A stretch of DNA of 64,000 nucleotides from Cupriavidus metallidurans CH34 (lineage in GTDB: Bacteria; Pseudomonadota; Gammaproteobacteria; Burkholderiales; Burkholderiaceae): the NCBI RefSeq assembly GCF_000196015.1, contig NC_007973.1, forward strand, positions 806,001 to 870,000. The letters are read 5' to 3'. This document shows positions 8,742-18,034 of the stretch, one piece after another. Each line of letters opens with the position of its first letter. Within the stretch, counting starts at the first letter, position 1. Below the pieces are notes generated by a model, which was not told where the DNA came from, did no database searches, and worked only from the letters and a program-made list of their open reading frames with translations. Both the position numbers and the translations under genes were made by a program.

Positions 8742-8798
8742 TATAAAATAGTACGATCGTTCGAAAATCAAAAGCGCCGCCACCCCGGTGGTTATAAT
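8742..8798 (+). promoter_or_regulatory. etfBA promoter region with TetR-like palindrome
   Basis: A perfect -10 hexamer TATAAT lies at 8793-8798, about 50 bases before the etfB ATG. An imperfect palindrome TAGTACGA/TCGTTCGA (8749-8764, core ACGATCGT) lies about 28 bases upstream of it, and a second AT-rich hexamer TATAAA is at 8742-8747. Palindromes with an ACG-N2-CGT core are typical targets of TetR-type fatty-acid regulators; which regulator acts here is not known. Confidence 0.45.
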
Positions 8799-8850
8799 GG
8801 CGAGCGATTCAAAAAAATTTTGGACTATCAGCTATCAGTGGAGTGAGCGC

Positions 8851-9600
8851 ATGAAAGTACTCGTCGCAGTCAAGCGGGTGGTGGACTACAACGTCAAGGT
8901 CCGCGTGAAGTCGGATGGCACGGGCGTCGACCTGGCCAACGTGAAGATGAGCATGAACCCGTTCGACGAAATCGCCGTGGAAGAGGCCGTGCGCCTGAAG
9001 GAAGCCGGCGTCGTCACCGAGGTGATTGCCGTGTCGTGCGGCGTGGCGCAATGCCAGGAGACCCTGCGTACCGCGATGGCCATCGGCGCCGATCGTGGCA
9101 TCCTGGTCGAGTCGAACGAAGACCTGCAGCCGCTGGCCGTGGCCAAGCTGCTCAAGGCCCTGATCGACAAGGAGCAGCCGCAACTGGTGATCCTGGGCAA
9201 GCAGGCCATCGACGATGACTCGAACCAGACCGGCCAGATGGTGGCCGCGCTGGCCGGCATGCCGCAAGCTACCTTCGCCTCGAAGGTCGTGCTGGCTGAC
9301 GGCAAGGCATCGGTGACCCGTGAAGTGGACGGCGGTCTGGAGACCGTGTCGATCAAGCTGCCGGCCGTGGTGACCACCGACCTGCGCCTGAACGAGCCGC
9401 GCTACGTCACGCTGCCGAACATCATGAAGGCCAAGAAGAAGCCGCTGGAAACCGTCAAGCCGGAAGATCTCGGCGTCGACGTGAAGCCGCGTCTGTCGAC
9501 CGTGAAGGTCGTCGAGCCCGCGAAGCGCAGTGCTGGCGTGATGGTCCCGGATGTGGCCACGCTGGTGCAGAAGCTGAAGACGGAAGCCAAGGTTATCTGA
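8851..9600 (+). CDS. etfB: Electron transfer flavoprotein beta subunit
   Basis: A 249-residue AMP-binding subunit of the cytoplasmic ETF heterodimer, which takes electrons from acyl-CoA dehydrogenases and passes them to ETF-quinone oxidoreductase. [20 protein letters not shown] and the [22 protein letters not shown] loop are characteristic. The ATG at 8851 matches the usual length and follows a GGAGTGAG ribosome site. etfA follows after 18 bases and an acyl-CoA dehydrogenase just beyond, so electron donor and acceptor are encoded together. Confidence 0.96.
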   Translation: MKVLVAVKRVVDYNVKVRVKSDGTGVDLANVKMSMNPFDEIAVEEAVRLKEAGVVTEVIAVSCGVAQCQETLRTAMAIGADRGILVESNEDLQPLAVAKLLKALIDKEQPQLVILGKQAIDDDSNQTGQMVAALAGMPQATFASKVVLADGKASVTREVDGGLETVSIKLPAVVTTDLRLNEPRYVTLPNIMKAKKKPLETVKPEDLGVDVKPRLSTVKVVEPAKRSAGVMVPDVATLVQKLKTEAKVI

Positions 9601-9618
9601 GCGCGGGGGAGATAGAAC

Positions 9619-10554
9619 ATGACTGCACTCGTCATTGCTGAACACGACAATCAATCGATCAAGGCCGCCACGCTGAACACCGTGACGGCAGCTGCCCAAT
9701 GCGGCGGCGATGTCCACGTGCTGGTGGCTGGCTCGAACGCCAAGGCTGCCGCCGATGCCGCCGCGAAGATCGCCGGCGTGTCGAAGGTCCTGCTGGCCGA
9801 CGCACCGTACTTTGGTGACGGCCTGGCCGAGAACCTCGCCGAGCAGATTCTGGCCGTGGCCAGCGACTACTCGCACATCCTGGCTCCGGCTACCGCCTCG
9901 GGCAAGAACGTCCTGCCGCGCGTTGCCGCCAAGCTGGATGTGGCACAACTGTCGGACATCACCAAGGTCGACTCGCCCGACACGTTCGAGCGCCCGATCT
10001 ACGCTGGCAACGCCATCGCCATCGTGAAGTCGTCGGACAAGATCAAGGTCATCACCGTGCGCGGTACCGGCTTCGACGCCGCCGCAGCCGAAGGTGGCTC
10101 GGCTTCCGTGGACACGATCCCGGTCGTAGCCGACGCTGGCATCTCGCAATTCGTGTCGCGTGAAGTGACCAAGAGCGATCGTCCGGAACTGACCGCCGCC
10201 AAGATCATCGTCTCGGGTGGCCGTGGCGTGGGTTCGGGTGAGAACTACACCAAGGTGCTGACGCCGCTGGCCGACAAGCTGGGCGCCGCGCTGGGCGCAT
10301 CGCGCGCGGCAGTCGATGCCGGCTTCGTGCCGAACGACTACCAGGTTGGTCAGACCGGCAAGATCGTTGCCCCGCAGCTGTACATCGCCGTCGGTATCTC
10401 CGGCGCGATCCAGCATCTGGCCGGCATGAAGGACTCCAAGGTGATCGTCGCGATCAACAAGGATGCCGAAGCCCCGATCTTCTCGGTGGCCGACTATGGT
10501 CTGGTGGGCGACCTGAACACCGTGGTGCCGGAGCTGGTGGCCGCACTGGGCTGA
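9619..10554 (+). CDS. etfA: Electron transfer flavoprotein alpha subunit
   Basis: A 311-residue FAD-binding partner of EtfB. The C-terminal FAD domain shows [38 protein letters not shown] and the late [20 protein letters not shown] block. It is preceded by GGGGGAGATAG and co-transcribed with etfB. A terminator hairpin follows before the acyl-CoA dehydrogenase. Confidence 0.96.
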   Translation: MTALVIAEHDNQSIKAATLNTVTAAAQCGGDVHVLVAGSNAKAAADAAAKIAGVSKVLLADAPYFGDGLAENLAEQILAVASDYSHILAPATASGKNVLPRVAAKLDVAQLSDITKVDSPDTFERPIYAGNAIAIVKSSDKIKVITVRGTGFDAAAAEGGSASVDTIPVVADAGISQFVSREVTKSDRPELTAAKIIVSGGRGVGSGENYTKVLTPLADKLGAALGASRAAVDAGFVPNDYQVGQTGKIVAPQLYIAVGISGAIQHLAGMKDSKVIVAINKDAEAPIFSVADYGLVGDLNTVVPELVAALG

Positions 10555-10620
10555 TAGGTAACACTGGGCTTATGGCCTGATCGGCCGGCGGAAAGCCGGT
10601 CGATCGAACAAGAAGAATGA

Positions 10621-10655
10621 AGCCGTTCCGGGTATCGCCCGCGAGCGGCTTTTTT
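10621..10655 (+). terminator. Terminator between etfA and the acyl-CoA dehydrogenase
   Basis: AGCCG ... CGGCT forms the outer stem with an inner CGGG/CCCG stem, and T6 follows. It ends only about 20 bases before the next start, so it probably lets through some read-through or separates two differently expressed parts of one fatty-acid locus. Confidence 0.7.
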
Positions 10656-10674
10656 GCAAACGCTGGAGACATTA

Positions 10675-12459
10675 ATGACCTATCGTGCACCGCTCAAGGA
10701 CATGCAGTTCGTCATGAACGAGCTGGCGGGCCTGGAAAGCATCAGCCAGTTGCCTGGCTACGAAGACGCCACGCCCGATACGGCACAGGCCGTGCTGGAA
10801 GAGGCCGCGAAGTTCAACGAACAGGTCGTGGCACCGCTGAACCGCGCGGGCGATCTGAACCCGAGCAGCTGGAAGGACGGCGTGGTGACCACGACGCCGG
10901 GTTTCAGCGACGCATTTCGCCAGTTTGGTGAAGGCGGCTGGCAGGGCGTGCTGCATCCGTCCGATTTCGGCGGCCAGGGTCTGCCGAAGCTGGTGGCCAC
11001 GCCGTGCAACGAGATGCTGAATGCGGCGAACCTGTCGTTCGCGCTCTGCCCGTTGCTGACCGACGGCGCGATCGAGGCGCTGCTGACCGCCGGATCGGAT
11101 GCCCAGAAGGAAACCTTCCTGCCGAAGCTGATCTCGGGAGAGTGGACCGGCACGATGAACCTGACTGAGCCGCAGGCCGGTTCGGATCTGGCCGCCGTGC
11201 GGACCCGCGCGGAGCCGCAGGGCGATGGCACGTTCAAGGTCTTCGGCACCAAGATCTTCATCACGTATGGCGAGCACGACATGGCGGAGAACATCGTCCA
11301 TCTCGTGCTGGCACGCACCCCGAACGCGCCCGAAGGCGTCAAGGGCATTTCGCTGTTCATCGTGCCGAAGTTCCTGCTCAATGCGGACGGTTCGCTGGGC
11401 GAGCGCAACGATGTGCATTGCGTGTCGATCGAACACAAGCTCGGTATCAAGGCCAGCCCCACCGCCGTGCTGCAGTTCGGCGATCACGGTGGCGCCATTG
11501 GCACGCTGGTTGGCGAGGAGAACCGCGGGCTTGAGTACATGTTCATCATGATGAACTCGGCACGCTTCTCGGTGGGCATGCAAGGCATCGCCGTGTCCGA
11601 GCGTGCTTACCAGCAGGCCGTGGCGTTCGCGAAGGAGCGCGTGCAAAGCCGTCCGGTCGATGGCTCGGCCCGCGAGGCCGTGACGATCATCCATCATCCG
11701 GACGTCAAGCGGATGCTGATGACGATGCGCGCGCTGATCGAAGGCGCACGCTCGGTGGCCTATGTGGCCGCCGCCGCGAGCGACATCGCGCACCAGCATC
11801 CGGATGAGGGCGTGCGTCGTCAGAACATGGCGCTGTACGAGTTCCTGGTGCCGGTGGTGAAGGGGTGGAGCACCGAGCTGTCGATCGACGTGACCAGCCT
11901 GGGCGTGCAAGTTCACGGTGGCATGGGATTCATCGAGGAAACCGGCGCGGCACAACATTATCGCGACGCGCGCATCCTGCCGATCTATGAAGGCACGACC
12001 GCGATCCAGGCGAACGATCTGATTGGCCGCAAGACCGTGCGCGATGGCGGTGCCATGGCACGCGCGATCTGTGCACAGATCGCCGAGACCGAAGCGGCGC
12101 TGGGCAAACACGGCGGTGACGCGTTCACGGCGGTGCAGGCGCAACTGAAGCAGGGCCGTGAAGCGCTGGAGGCCGTGGTGGAGTTCGTCATCGGCAGCGC
12201 GAAGGCGGACCCGAATGCCGTGTTCGCCGGTAGCGTGCCGTACCTGAAGCTGTGCGGCATCGTGTTCTCGGGCTGGCAGTTCGGCCGTGCCATGCTGGTT
12301 GCCGATGCGAAGCGCGCGGAAGATCCAGCCTTCTACGACGCAAAGATCGCGACGGCGCATTTCTTCGGCCAGCACATCCTGTCCCAGGCATCCGCATTCC
12401 GTGCCGCGATTGTGGGTGGTGGCGCTCCGGCCAACGCGCTGACGGCGGATCAGTTCTGA
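10675..12459 (+). CDS. Acyl-CoA dehydrogenase, long C-terminal-extension type
   Basis: A 594-residue FAD enzyme that makes the trans-2,3 double bond in acyl-CoA, with EtfAB as electron acceptor. It has the normal N-terminal, middle (TEPQAGSDLAAVRTRA, KIFITYGEHD) and C-terminal folds (VHGGMGFIEETGAAQHYRDARILPIYEGTTAIQANDL). An extra C-terminal domain of about 120 residues makes it longer than short-chain enzymes (about 380). That size class includes DmdC-like and AcdB-like dehydrogenases; chain-length specificity cannot be told. The start at 10675 follows CTGGAGAC. It is likely part of the etfBA fatty-acid oxidation locus. Confidence 0.9.
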   Translation: MTYRAPLKDMQFVMNELAGLESISQLPGYEDATPDTAQAVLEEAAKFNEQVVAPLNRAGDLNPSSWKDGVVTTTPGFSDAFRQFGEGGWQGVLHPSDFGGQGLPKLVATPCNEMLNAANLSFALCPLLTDGAIEALLTAGSDAQKETFLPKLISGEWTGTMNLTEPQAGSDLAAVRTRAEPQGDGTFKVFGTKIFITYGEHDMAENIVHLVLARTPNAPEGVKGISLFIVPKFLLNADGSLGERNDVHCVSIEHKLGIKASPTAVLQFGDHGGAIGTLVGEENRGLEYMFIMMNSARFSVGMQGIAVSERAYQQAVAFAKERVQSRPVDGSAREAVTIIHHPDVKRMLMTMRALIEGARSVAYVAAAASDIAHQHPDEGVRRQNMALYEFLVPVVKGWSTELSIDVTSLGVQVHGGMGFIEETGAAQHYRDARILPIYEGTTAIQANDLIGRKTVRDGGAMARAICAQIAETEAALGKHGGDAFTAVQAQLKQGREALEAVVEFVIGSAKADPNAVFAGSVPYLKLCGIVFSGWQFGRAMLVADAKRAEDPAFYDAKIATAHFFGQHILSQASAFRAAIVGGGAPANALTADQF

Positions 12460-12487
12460 TCCGGCGTACCGGGCATCAAGGCAATGA

Positions 12488-12519
12488 AAAGGGCGACCCC
12501 TCGGGGTCGCCCTTTTTTT
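12488..12519. terminator. Bidirectional terminator between the acyl-CoA dehydrogenase and dadA
   Basis: AAAGGGCGACCCC pairs with GGGGTCGCCCTTT around a two-base loop, with T7 on the plus side and TTTTC on the minus side. It sits between two converging genes. Confidence 0.92.
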
Positions 12520-12537
12520 CGTCACGGTGCCGAAGGA

Positions 12538-13842
12538 TCAGGCCGGTAGCGGCCGTGGCAAGTGGTGCGTGCGCGGCTGCTTGCGGTAGCGATCCACCGA
12601 GAGGTCGTCGGCACGGATTGCCGGGCGCGTGCCCGAGACCAGGTCGGACAGCAACTGGCCCGAGCCGCAGGCCATCGTCCACCCAAGCGTGCCGTGACCC
12701 GTGTTGAGCCAGAGGCCGCGGATGCCAGCGGGGCCGACCACCGGAGTGCTATCGGGTGTCATCGGGCGCAGGCCGGTCCAGAACGTGGCGCGGCTCACAT
12801 CGCCCGCGCCCGGGAACAGATCGTTCACCACGTGTTCCAGCGTGCGGCGCTTATTCGGATCGAGCGAGCGGTCATAGCCGACGATCTGCGCCATGCCGCC
12901 CACGCGGATGCGGTCGTCGAAGCGCGTGATCGCCACCTTGTATGTCTCGTCGAGCACCGTCGACACCGGGCTCTTCGATGCATCGGTGAGCGGCACCGTG
13001 ATCGAGAAGCCCTTGAGCGGATAGACGGGCAGGTTCGACAGGCCCGGCAGCACGTGCTTCACGAACGGCGTGGACCAGCTGCCCAGCGCCACTACGACGG
13101 CATCGGCCATCATCGGTTGCCCTTCGACGATTGCGCCGGTCACGGCGTCGCCCTGCGTCAGCAGGCCGTCGATCGAGCGGTTGTAGATGAACTGCACGCC
13201 GATCGATTCAGCCATGGCTGCCAGCCGTTCCGTAAACAGCTGGCAGTCCCCGGTTTCATCGTTCGGCAGGCGCAGGCCACCGGCCAGCTTGTGGCCGACG
13301 GCGGCGAGCGCCGGTTCGCTCGCGGCGAGTTCTTCGCGCGAAAGCAATTCGTATGGCACGCCGGCTTCCTCGAGTACGGCGATGTCGCGCGACGCGGCTT
13401 CCAATTGCGCGTCGGTGCGGAACACCTGGAGCGTGCCTTGCTGGCGGCCTTCATAGCTGATGCCGGTATCCGCGCGCAGCGCGCGGATACAGTCCCGGCT
13501 GTACTCGGCCAGACGCACCATGCGCTCCTTGTTCACCGCGTAGCGGTCGGCTGTGCAGTTCTGCAGCATCTGCCACATCCACTGAAGCTGGAACAGCGTG
13601 CCGTCGGGTTTGATCGTGAGCGGCGCGTGCTCCTGGAACATCCACTTGATCGCCTTGAGCGGAACGCCGGGTGCTGCCCACGGCGACGCATAGCCCGGAG
13701 AGATCTGGCCGGCGTTGGCAAAGCTGGTGCCAAGAGCGGGGCCGCCTTCGCGGTCTACCACGATCACTTCGTGACCGGCGCGGGCCAGATACCACGCACT
13801 GGTGACGCCAATAACGCCACTGCCAAGAATTAGAACGCGCAT
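12538..13842 (-). CDS. dadA: D-amino acid dehydrogenase
   Basis: A 434-residue membrane-associated FAD enzyme that oxidises D-amino acids, mainly D-alanine, to 2-oxo acids and passes electrons to the respiratory chain. The Rossmann motif [14 protein letters not shown] (G7, G9, G12) opens the protein. The DadA-specific [27 protein letters not shown] follows, and [37 protein letters not shown] lies near the end. Length equals the family. It is divergent from an Lrp-type regulator, the arrangement expected for a DadR-controlled dadA. No dadX racemase is adjacent. Confidence 0.95.
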   Translation of the reverse strand: MRVLILGSGVIGVTSAWYLARAGHEVIVVDREGGPALGTSFANAGQISPGYASPWAAPGVPLKAIKWMFQEHAPLTIKPDGTLFQLQWMWQMLQNCTADRYAVNKERMVRLAEYSRDCIRALRADTGISYEGRQQGTLQVFRTDAQLEAASRDIAVLEEAGVPYELLSREELAASEPALAAVGHKLAGGLRLPNDETGDCQLFTERLAAMAESIGVQFIYNRSIDGLLTQGDAVTGAIVEGQPMMADAVVVALGSWSTPFVKHVLPGLSNLPVYPLKGFSITVPLTDASKSPVSTVLDETYKVAITRFDDRIRVGGMAQIVGYDRSLDPNKRRTLEHVVNDLFPGAGDVSRATFWTGLRPMTPDSTPVVGPAGIRGLWLNTGHGTLGWTMACGSGQLLSDLVSGTRPAIRADDLSVDRYRKQPRTHHLPRPLPA

Positions 13843-13950
13843 GTTGGGGGCTCTCTACTGCGGAATGGATGTGTGGGAGAATTCGCTTCTATACTATTGA
13901 CTTCAAGGCAGTCATAGTTACCGAATTTCTCTGCAAAACAGGAAAAAATC

Positions 13951-14460
13951 ATGAGAACGAGTCGTCAGCCGGTACGTGCGCTGGATCGGCTGGACCGGAA
14001 GATTCTGGGGGTCCTGCAGGCCGATGGCCGGATTTCGATGAAGGAGCTGGCGGAGGCCGTCGGGCTGACCATCACGCCGTGCATCGAGCGCGTGAAGCGG
14101 CTCGAACGCGACGGGGTCATCATGGGGTACTACGCGCGGCTGAACCCGACGCTGCTCGGCAGCGCGCTGCTGGTCTTCGTAGAGATCTCTCTTGGGAATA
14201 AGTCGGGCAACATGTTCGAGCAGTTCCGGCGCGAGGTGCTGCGGATCCCCGAGGTGCTCGAGTGCCACCTGGTATCGGGCGATTTCGATTACCTGATCAA
14301 GGCGCGCATCCGCGAGATCGGCGAGTATCGCCGGCTGCTCGGCGACATCCTGCTGCAACTGCCGGGCGCGGCGCAGTCGAAAAGCTACGTGGTAATGGAA
14401 GAGATCAAGGAGACGCTGGCGATCGCGGTGGACGAGAAGGAGCGCAGCCAACCAGGCTGA
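13951..14460 (+). CDS. Lrp/AsnC-family transcriptional regulator
   Basis: A 169-residue regulator with an N-terminal helix-turn-helix (LDRLDRKILGVLQADGRISMKELAEAVGLTITPCIERVKRLERDG, about residues 10-55). A RAM/ligand-binding alpha-beta sandwich follows (VLECHLVSGDFDYLIKARIREIGEYRRLL). It is transcribed divergently from dadA with 108 bases between the starts. By analogy with Pseudomonas DadR it probably senses D- or L-alanine and controls dadA; this is inferred from context only. Confidence 0.9.
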   Translation: MRTSRQPVRALDRLDRKILGVLQADGRISMKELAEAVGLTITPCIERVKRLERDGVIMGYYARLNPTLLGSALLVFVEISLGNKSGNMFEQFRREVLRIPEVLECHLVSGDFDYLIKARIREIGEYRRLLGDILLQLPGAAQSKSYVVMEEIKETLAIAVDEKERSQPG

Positions 14461-14479
14461 CGGCTCCTGGCCTGCTGGC

Positions 14480-15565
14480 TCAGAAAAGGCTGCCCTGCGG
14501 CGAATCCTCGGGCGGCACGCGGAACAGATCGGTGCGCAGCGGGTGGCGCTCTTGATTGAGCCCAAGCCTCCGGCATGCGATCTCGAAACGCTTGCGGACC
14601 AGCTCGGCAAAAATGCCCGTCCCGCGCATCCGGCTCGTGAATGTCGCGTCGTTGTGCTTCCCGTTGCGCATGTTCTCGATGATGCTCAGCACATGCTGCT
14701 TGCGGCCGGGGAAATGCTCCTCCAGCCATTCGATGAAGATGCCGTGAACCTCTAGCGGCAGGCGCAGCATGACGAAGCCGGCCGACGTTGCCCCAACTTC
14801 GCTGCAGGCCTTCAGCACGTTTTCCAGGTCGTAGTCGGTCAGCGCCGGTATCACCGGGGCAAAGAGCACCCCGGCCGGCACGCCGGCTTCGGCCAGCAAC
14901 CGGATGCCTTCGATCCGTTTGGCTGGTGTGCTGGCGCGCGGCTCCATCTTTCTGGCGATATCGGCATCGAGCGTCGTGACGGACATGAATACGCGCGCCA
15001 GCCCATTCCGGGCCATACGGGCAAGGATGTCGATATCTCGCGACACCAGAAACGATTTGGTCGTGATGGCCACCGGGTGCTGGAAGCGTTCCAGCACCTC
15101 CAGAATGCCGCGCGTGAGCTGGAATTTCCGCTCGATCGGCTGGTACGGATCGGTGTTGGTGCCGAGCGCGATGACGCTCGGCTTGTAGTGTTTCTTGCGG
15201 AGTTCCTGCTCGAGCAGCGTAGCGGCATTTGGCTTGGCGAACAGCTTTGTCTCGAAGTCGAGACCAGGCGACAGGCCCAGGTAGGCATGATTCGGTCGCG
15301 CAAAACAGTACGAGCATCCGTGCTCGCAACCCCGGTACATGTTGATCGACTGGTCGAACGGAACATCGGGCGACTGGTTGCGCGAGATGATCGTCCTTGC
15401 CGGCTCGATCGCGATCGTCGTCCGTGGCGCGGGAGACTCGCCGTGCAAGGCCTCCAGATCGGCAAGCATGGCCGCATCCGCCTCTCGGGACAGGCTGTCG
15501 AAACGCGATTCCGTGTTCGACAGCGCGCCTCTTCCCTTGCGGAAGCCATCGGGTAGTGACGTCAT
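14480..15565 (-). CDS. PA0069-family radical SAM protein (SplB-like), SOS-linked
   Basis: A 361-residue radical SAM enzyme. The cluster Cys are C80, C84 and C87 in INMYRGCEHGCSYCFARP, followed by the VIALGTNTDPYQPIE and SFLVSRDIDILARMARNGLARVFMSVTTLD blocks of the spore-photoproduct-lyase-like Rv2578c/PA0069 group. The reaction is not established; relatives suggest a DNA-repair role. A TTG at 15586 would extend the protein by seven residues. The ATG at 15565 is used, though its ribosome site is weak. A near-perfect LexA box lies 29 bases upstream, so induction by DNA damage is predicted. It ends 19 bases past the Lrp gene, tail to tail. Confidence 0.88.
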   Translation of the reverse strand: MTSLPDGFRKGRGALSNTESRFDSLSREADAAMLADLEALHGESPAPRTTIAIEPARTIISRNQSPDVPFDQSINMYRGCEHGCSYCFARPNHAYLGLSPGLDFETKLFAKPNAATLLEQELRKKHYKPSVIALGTNTDPYQPIERKFQLTRGILEVLERFQHPVAITTKSFLVSRDIDILARMARNGLARVFMSVTTLDADIARKMEPRASTPAKRIEGIRLLAEAGVPAGVLFAPVIPALTDYDLENVLKACSEVGATSAGFVMLRLPLEVHGIFIEWLEEHFPGRKQHVLSIIENMRNGKHNDATFTSRMRGTGIFAELVRKRFEIACRRLGLNQERHPLRTDLFRVPPEDSPQGSLF

Positions 15566-15593
15566 GGGGGCTCTTGACTCGTACAATCTCCAA

Positions 15594-15613
15594 TACTGTA
15601 TAAATATACAGTA
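15594..15613. promoter_or_regulatory. LexA (SOS) box
   Basis: TACTGTATAAATATACAGTA has the CTGT-N8-ACAG core of the gammaproteobacterial and betaproteobacterial LexA consensus. The palindrome arms extend to 10 bp (AATACTGTAT/ATACAGTATT). It lies 29 bases upstream of the radical SAM ATG. The nearest gene on the other side is read toward the box and ends 87 bases away, so only the radical SAM gene is a plausible target. Confidence 0.9.
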
Positions 15614-15699
15614 TTGCTGGCGAGATACCAGTGCCCTGATCAGCGCCCTGATGGAATGCGCGCCCTGGGGATTGAACCTCCGGTGGGCTTCAGATCTGG

Positions 15700-16632
15700 T
15701 CAGACGGTACGTGTGGCCAAGGGAGGCGCGTCGTCGCGATCCCAGTAGGGCGGGGAGCCGAACCAGTTGGCAAAGAAGTCGACAAAGGCGTGTGTCTTGG
15801 CGGGAACCAGATGCCGGCTCGGATAGACCGCCCAGATCGAGACGACCGGCAATACCGGGTATTCATCGAGCACGGTGACCAACTCGCCGCGGCGCAGGTA
15901 TGGCGCCACATCCCAGGTCGACTTCAGCGCGATGCCCACGCCCGCGACGATCGCGTCGCGAATCACCTCGCCGTTATCGGCGCGTAGCGTGCCCCGCACG
16001 CTCACCGCGCTTTCGCCGACCGGGGTATCAAAACGCCAGGTCGATTGATCGCCAAGGACCAGGCAGTTGTGATTGCGCAGGTCTTCCGGGTGCCGTGGGG
16101 AGCCGTGCCGCGCGAGGTATTCCGGCGATGCGCAGATCACACGATGACTGGGCGCGAGTGGCCTGGCGACCAGCGAGGAATCGGGGAGCGCGCCCATGCG
16201 GAGCGCGACATCAATGCCACTATCGACGAGGCCGACGATCTGGTCGCTCAGGCGCAGATCCAGTGTGATGCCGGGGTAGGTGGCCAGGAAGGCGGGGATC
16301 GCCGGCGAGACATGCTGGCGTCCGAACGAGGCAGGCGCCGTGACACGCAACGGACCGTGCGGCACCTCCGCGCCTCGGCCCACGGATTGCGCGGCCACTT
16401 CCGATGCGGCCAGCAATGGCTCGGCGTGGGTCAGGAACCGCTCACCATCTCCGGTGAGCGAAAGGCGGCGCGTTGTGCGATGTAGCAGGCGGGTGCCTAG
16501 CCGATCCTCCAGTCGCTGGAGCCGGGCGCTGGCGGTCGATGTCGACAGTCCCAGATCGCGTGCGGCAGCCGACAGATTGCCGAGCGCCGCCGCGCGCACG
16601 AAGACCGCGATATCGGTCAGGTCGAAAGGCAT
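15700..16632 (-). CDS. LysR-family transcriptional regulator
   Basis: A 310-residue regulator. The N-terminal winged HTH is IAVFVRAAALGNLSAAARDLGLSTSTASARLQRLEDRLGTRLLHRTTRRLSLTGDGERFL (about 8-68). The effector-binding domain carries GPLRVTAPASFGRQHVSPAIPAFLATYPGITLDLRLSD. This resembles the CrgA/DmlR/AaeR subgroup. The ATG at 16632 gives a normal-length protein; the frame runs open upstream with no HTH content. No divergent target gene is next to it, so its regulon is unknown. Its start lies just past the stop of the TM2 gene on the same strand. Confidence 0.9.
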   Translation of the reverse strand: MPFDLTDIAVFVRAAALGNLSAAARDLGLSTSTASARLQRLEDRLGTRLLHRTTRRLSLTGDGERFLTHAEPLLAASEVAAQSVGRGAEVPHGPLRVTAPASFGRQHVSPAIPAFLATYPGITLDLRLSDQIVGLVDSGIDVALRMGALPDSSLVARPLAPSHRVICASPEYLARHGSPRHPEDLRNHNCLVLGDQSTWRFDTPVGESAVSVRGTLRADNGEVIRDAIVAGVGIALKSTWDVAPYLRRGELVTVLDEYPVLPVVSIWAVYPSRHLVPAKTHAFVDFFANWFGSPPYWDRDDAPPLATRTV

Positions 16633-16664
16633 CGTCGGCGCGTAAAGTGGGGCCAGGCCTTCGG

Positions 16665-17156
16665 CTATTCCTGCGAGAGCGCCTTGGCTGCCTCGACTTG
16701 CGATTCGAAGAACGTCTGGAAGCTGATGGCAAGTCCTGCCATCAGCAGGCCGGTGCCGATCATCAGCGAAAAAATGATCAGGATGACCACGGGCCAGCCC
16801 GAGCGCGTGGGCTGGCCATGAGGGTTGTATTGCGCATCCCACTTGTCGTCGGGGCGCAGCCCGAACACGATGGCCGTCAGGAAGGCGCTGATAAGGGACG
16901 CGCCGCCGGCCACCGCGAAGACCCAGTTCAGTGCGGTATTGCCGGTGCCGAGGGTCAGCGAGGCGATGCCGAGCACGCCGGCTACGGTGCAAAGCAGGTG
17001 GACCCAGCCGAACTTGTCGCCCAGTCCTTTCAGATAGAAACGATGCGCCCCAAGGCTGCCGAGCAGGAAGGCCAGCGCAACGGTGGCCAGTTTCGATTTG
17101 CCGCGTGTGTTGCGGGCTTCAGTGGCAATGGCGGAGGCTTGGCTGGCTGCTGGCAT
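16665..17156 (-). CDS. TM2-domain membrane protein
   Basis: A 163-residue protein with four hydrophobic segments. The first two form a TM2 domain (KSKLATVALAFLLGSLGAHRFYLKGLGDKFG, about 20-50) with the diagnostic GAHRFYLG-like turn. Two more helices follow (VFAVAGGASLISAFLTAIVFGL and WPVVILIIFSLMIGTGLLMAGLAI). The function of bacterial TM2 proteins is not known. It is the upstream neighbour of the LysR gene on the same strand. Confidence 0.8.
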   Translation of the reverse strand: MPAASQASAIATEARNTRGKSKLATVALAFLLGSLGAHRFYLKGLGDKFGWVHLLCTVAGVLGIASLTLGTGNTALNWVFAVAGGASLISAFLTAIVFGLRPDDKWDAQYNPHGQPTRSGWPVVILIIFSLMIGTGLLMAGLAISFQTFFESQVEAAKALSQE

Positions 17157-17240
17157 CGGTATGGGGACGAAGACGGTATGGGCGTCATGGCGGGCAGTGG
17201 TCGCACATTGTACGCCGGGCCCGGACCGATACCCCGGCGG

Positions 17241-17390
17241 TCAGAACGGCCAGACGGAGGTCAGGGCGCCGGATACCAGCACGGAGATATGTGTTTCGCT
17301 GTACAACACGAGCGTCAGCAGCAGCATGAACAGCACTGACAATGACAAATGGCCCGCGTGCCGGGCCAGGTCCGAAAAAAGCGGGGACAT
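17241..17390 (-). CDS. Putative 49-residue single-pass membrane protein
   Basis: A short open frame reading MSPLFSDLARHAGHLSL then a hydrophobic stretch (SVLFMLLLTLVLY, about 18-30) and a Val/Leu-rich tail ending SVWPF. GAGG lies six bases before the ATG, a good ribosome site. It lies upstream of the TM2 gene on the same strand with 84 bases between. I recognise no family. The ribosome site and single hydrophobic segment support a real small protein; expression is not shown. Confidence 0.45.
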   Translation of the reverse strand: MSPLFSDLARHAGHLSLSVLFMLLLTLVLYSETHISVLVSGALTSVWPF

Positions 17391-17620
17391 GATGAACCTC
17401 GACAAGGATGTCTTGTGGAGGCTGCGCCCGACCTTGGTGTCGATCAGTGGGTACCGGGCAGAGGCAGGTCAGGTCGGTTGCCGTCTGCGCAACGACGGCA
17501 CGCTGTGCGACTCCGGACAGCGCCGGGCGGCAGCCTGTGCGGCGTTAATCAGCACGCACAAATGTAGAGACAAAGGGGAGCGCGTGGAAGTTCCGGCTAC
17601 GTGACAAGCCCTCGGCGTGC

Positions 17621-18034
17621 CTAGCGTCCGCCGTCGCGCCCGCGCGCCTGCCATCCCGGGCCAACATTGCCGGGGTGTGCTTCGGAATTTCGGAGCGTGG
17701 CTTCGCCGGGGCTGTTGCGATCGCCGCCACCGGGCTGGCGTGCGCGTTGTTCGTCGTCGCGCCCGCCAGGGCTGGCGGGGCGTCCGCTCAGACGGTCGTC
17801 GTTACGGGCCCTTGCTTCCATGCGATCAATCTGTGCCTGCACATGATCGCGGTTTTCCGCCCGCACGCTGGCGATTTCCCATCCGTTGGCAGCATGCACC
17901 GCCTGCACCGTGCGATCGGTGCGGCTGTGATGCCAGAAGGCGACTTGCGCGTGGCTGACTGCAATGCTGCCGCCAAGGCCGGCAACAGCCACGCTACCAG
18001 CCACCATAAGGCGCAGGAGGGGGCGGGTAAACAT
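17621..18034 (-). CDS. Hypothetical exported protein
   Basis: A 137-residue protein of unknown function. MFTRPLLRLMVAGSVAVAGLGGSIAVSHA is a clear signal peptide with AxA-type cleavage near residue 29. The mature part opens QVAFWHHSRTDRTVQAVHAANGW and ends in a Gly/Arg/Asp/Pro-rich, low-complexity tail. A TTG four codons upstream is closer to an AGGA and could be the true start. It is a single gene between small minus-strand genes. Confidence 0.6.
   Translation of the reverse strand: MFTRPLLRLMVAGSVAVAGLGGSIAVSHAQVAFWHHSRTDRTVQAVHAANGWEIASVRAENRDHVQAQIDRMEARARNDDRLSGRPASPGGRDDEQRARQPGGGDRNSPGEATLRNSEAHPGNVGPGWQARGRDGGR

Noticed and set aside
10672..12525. 617-codon minus-strand frame antisense to the acyl-CoA dehydrogenase
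   Set aside because: The plus-strand enzyme is certain, and the antisense product is a His/Arg/Gln-rich shadow.
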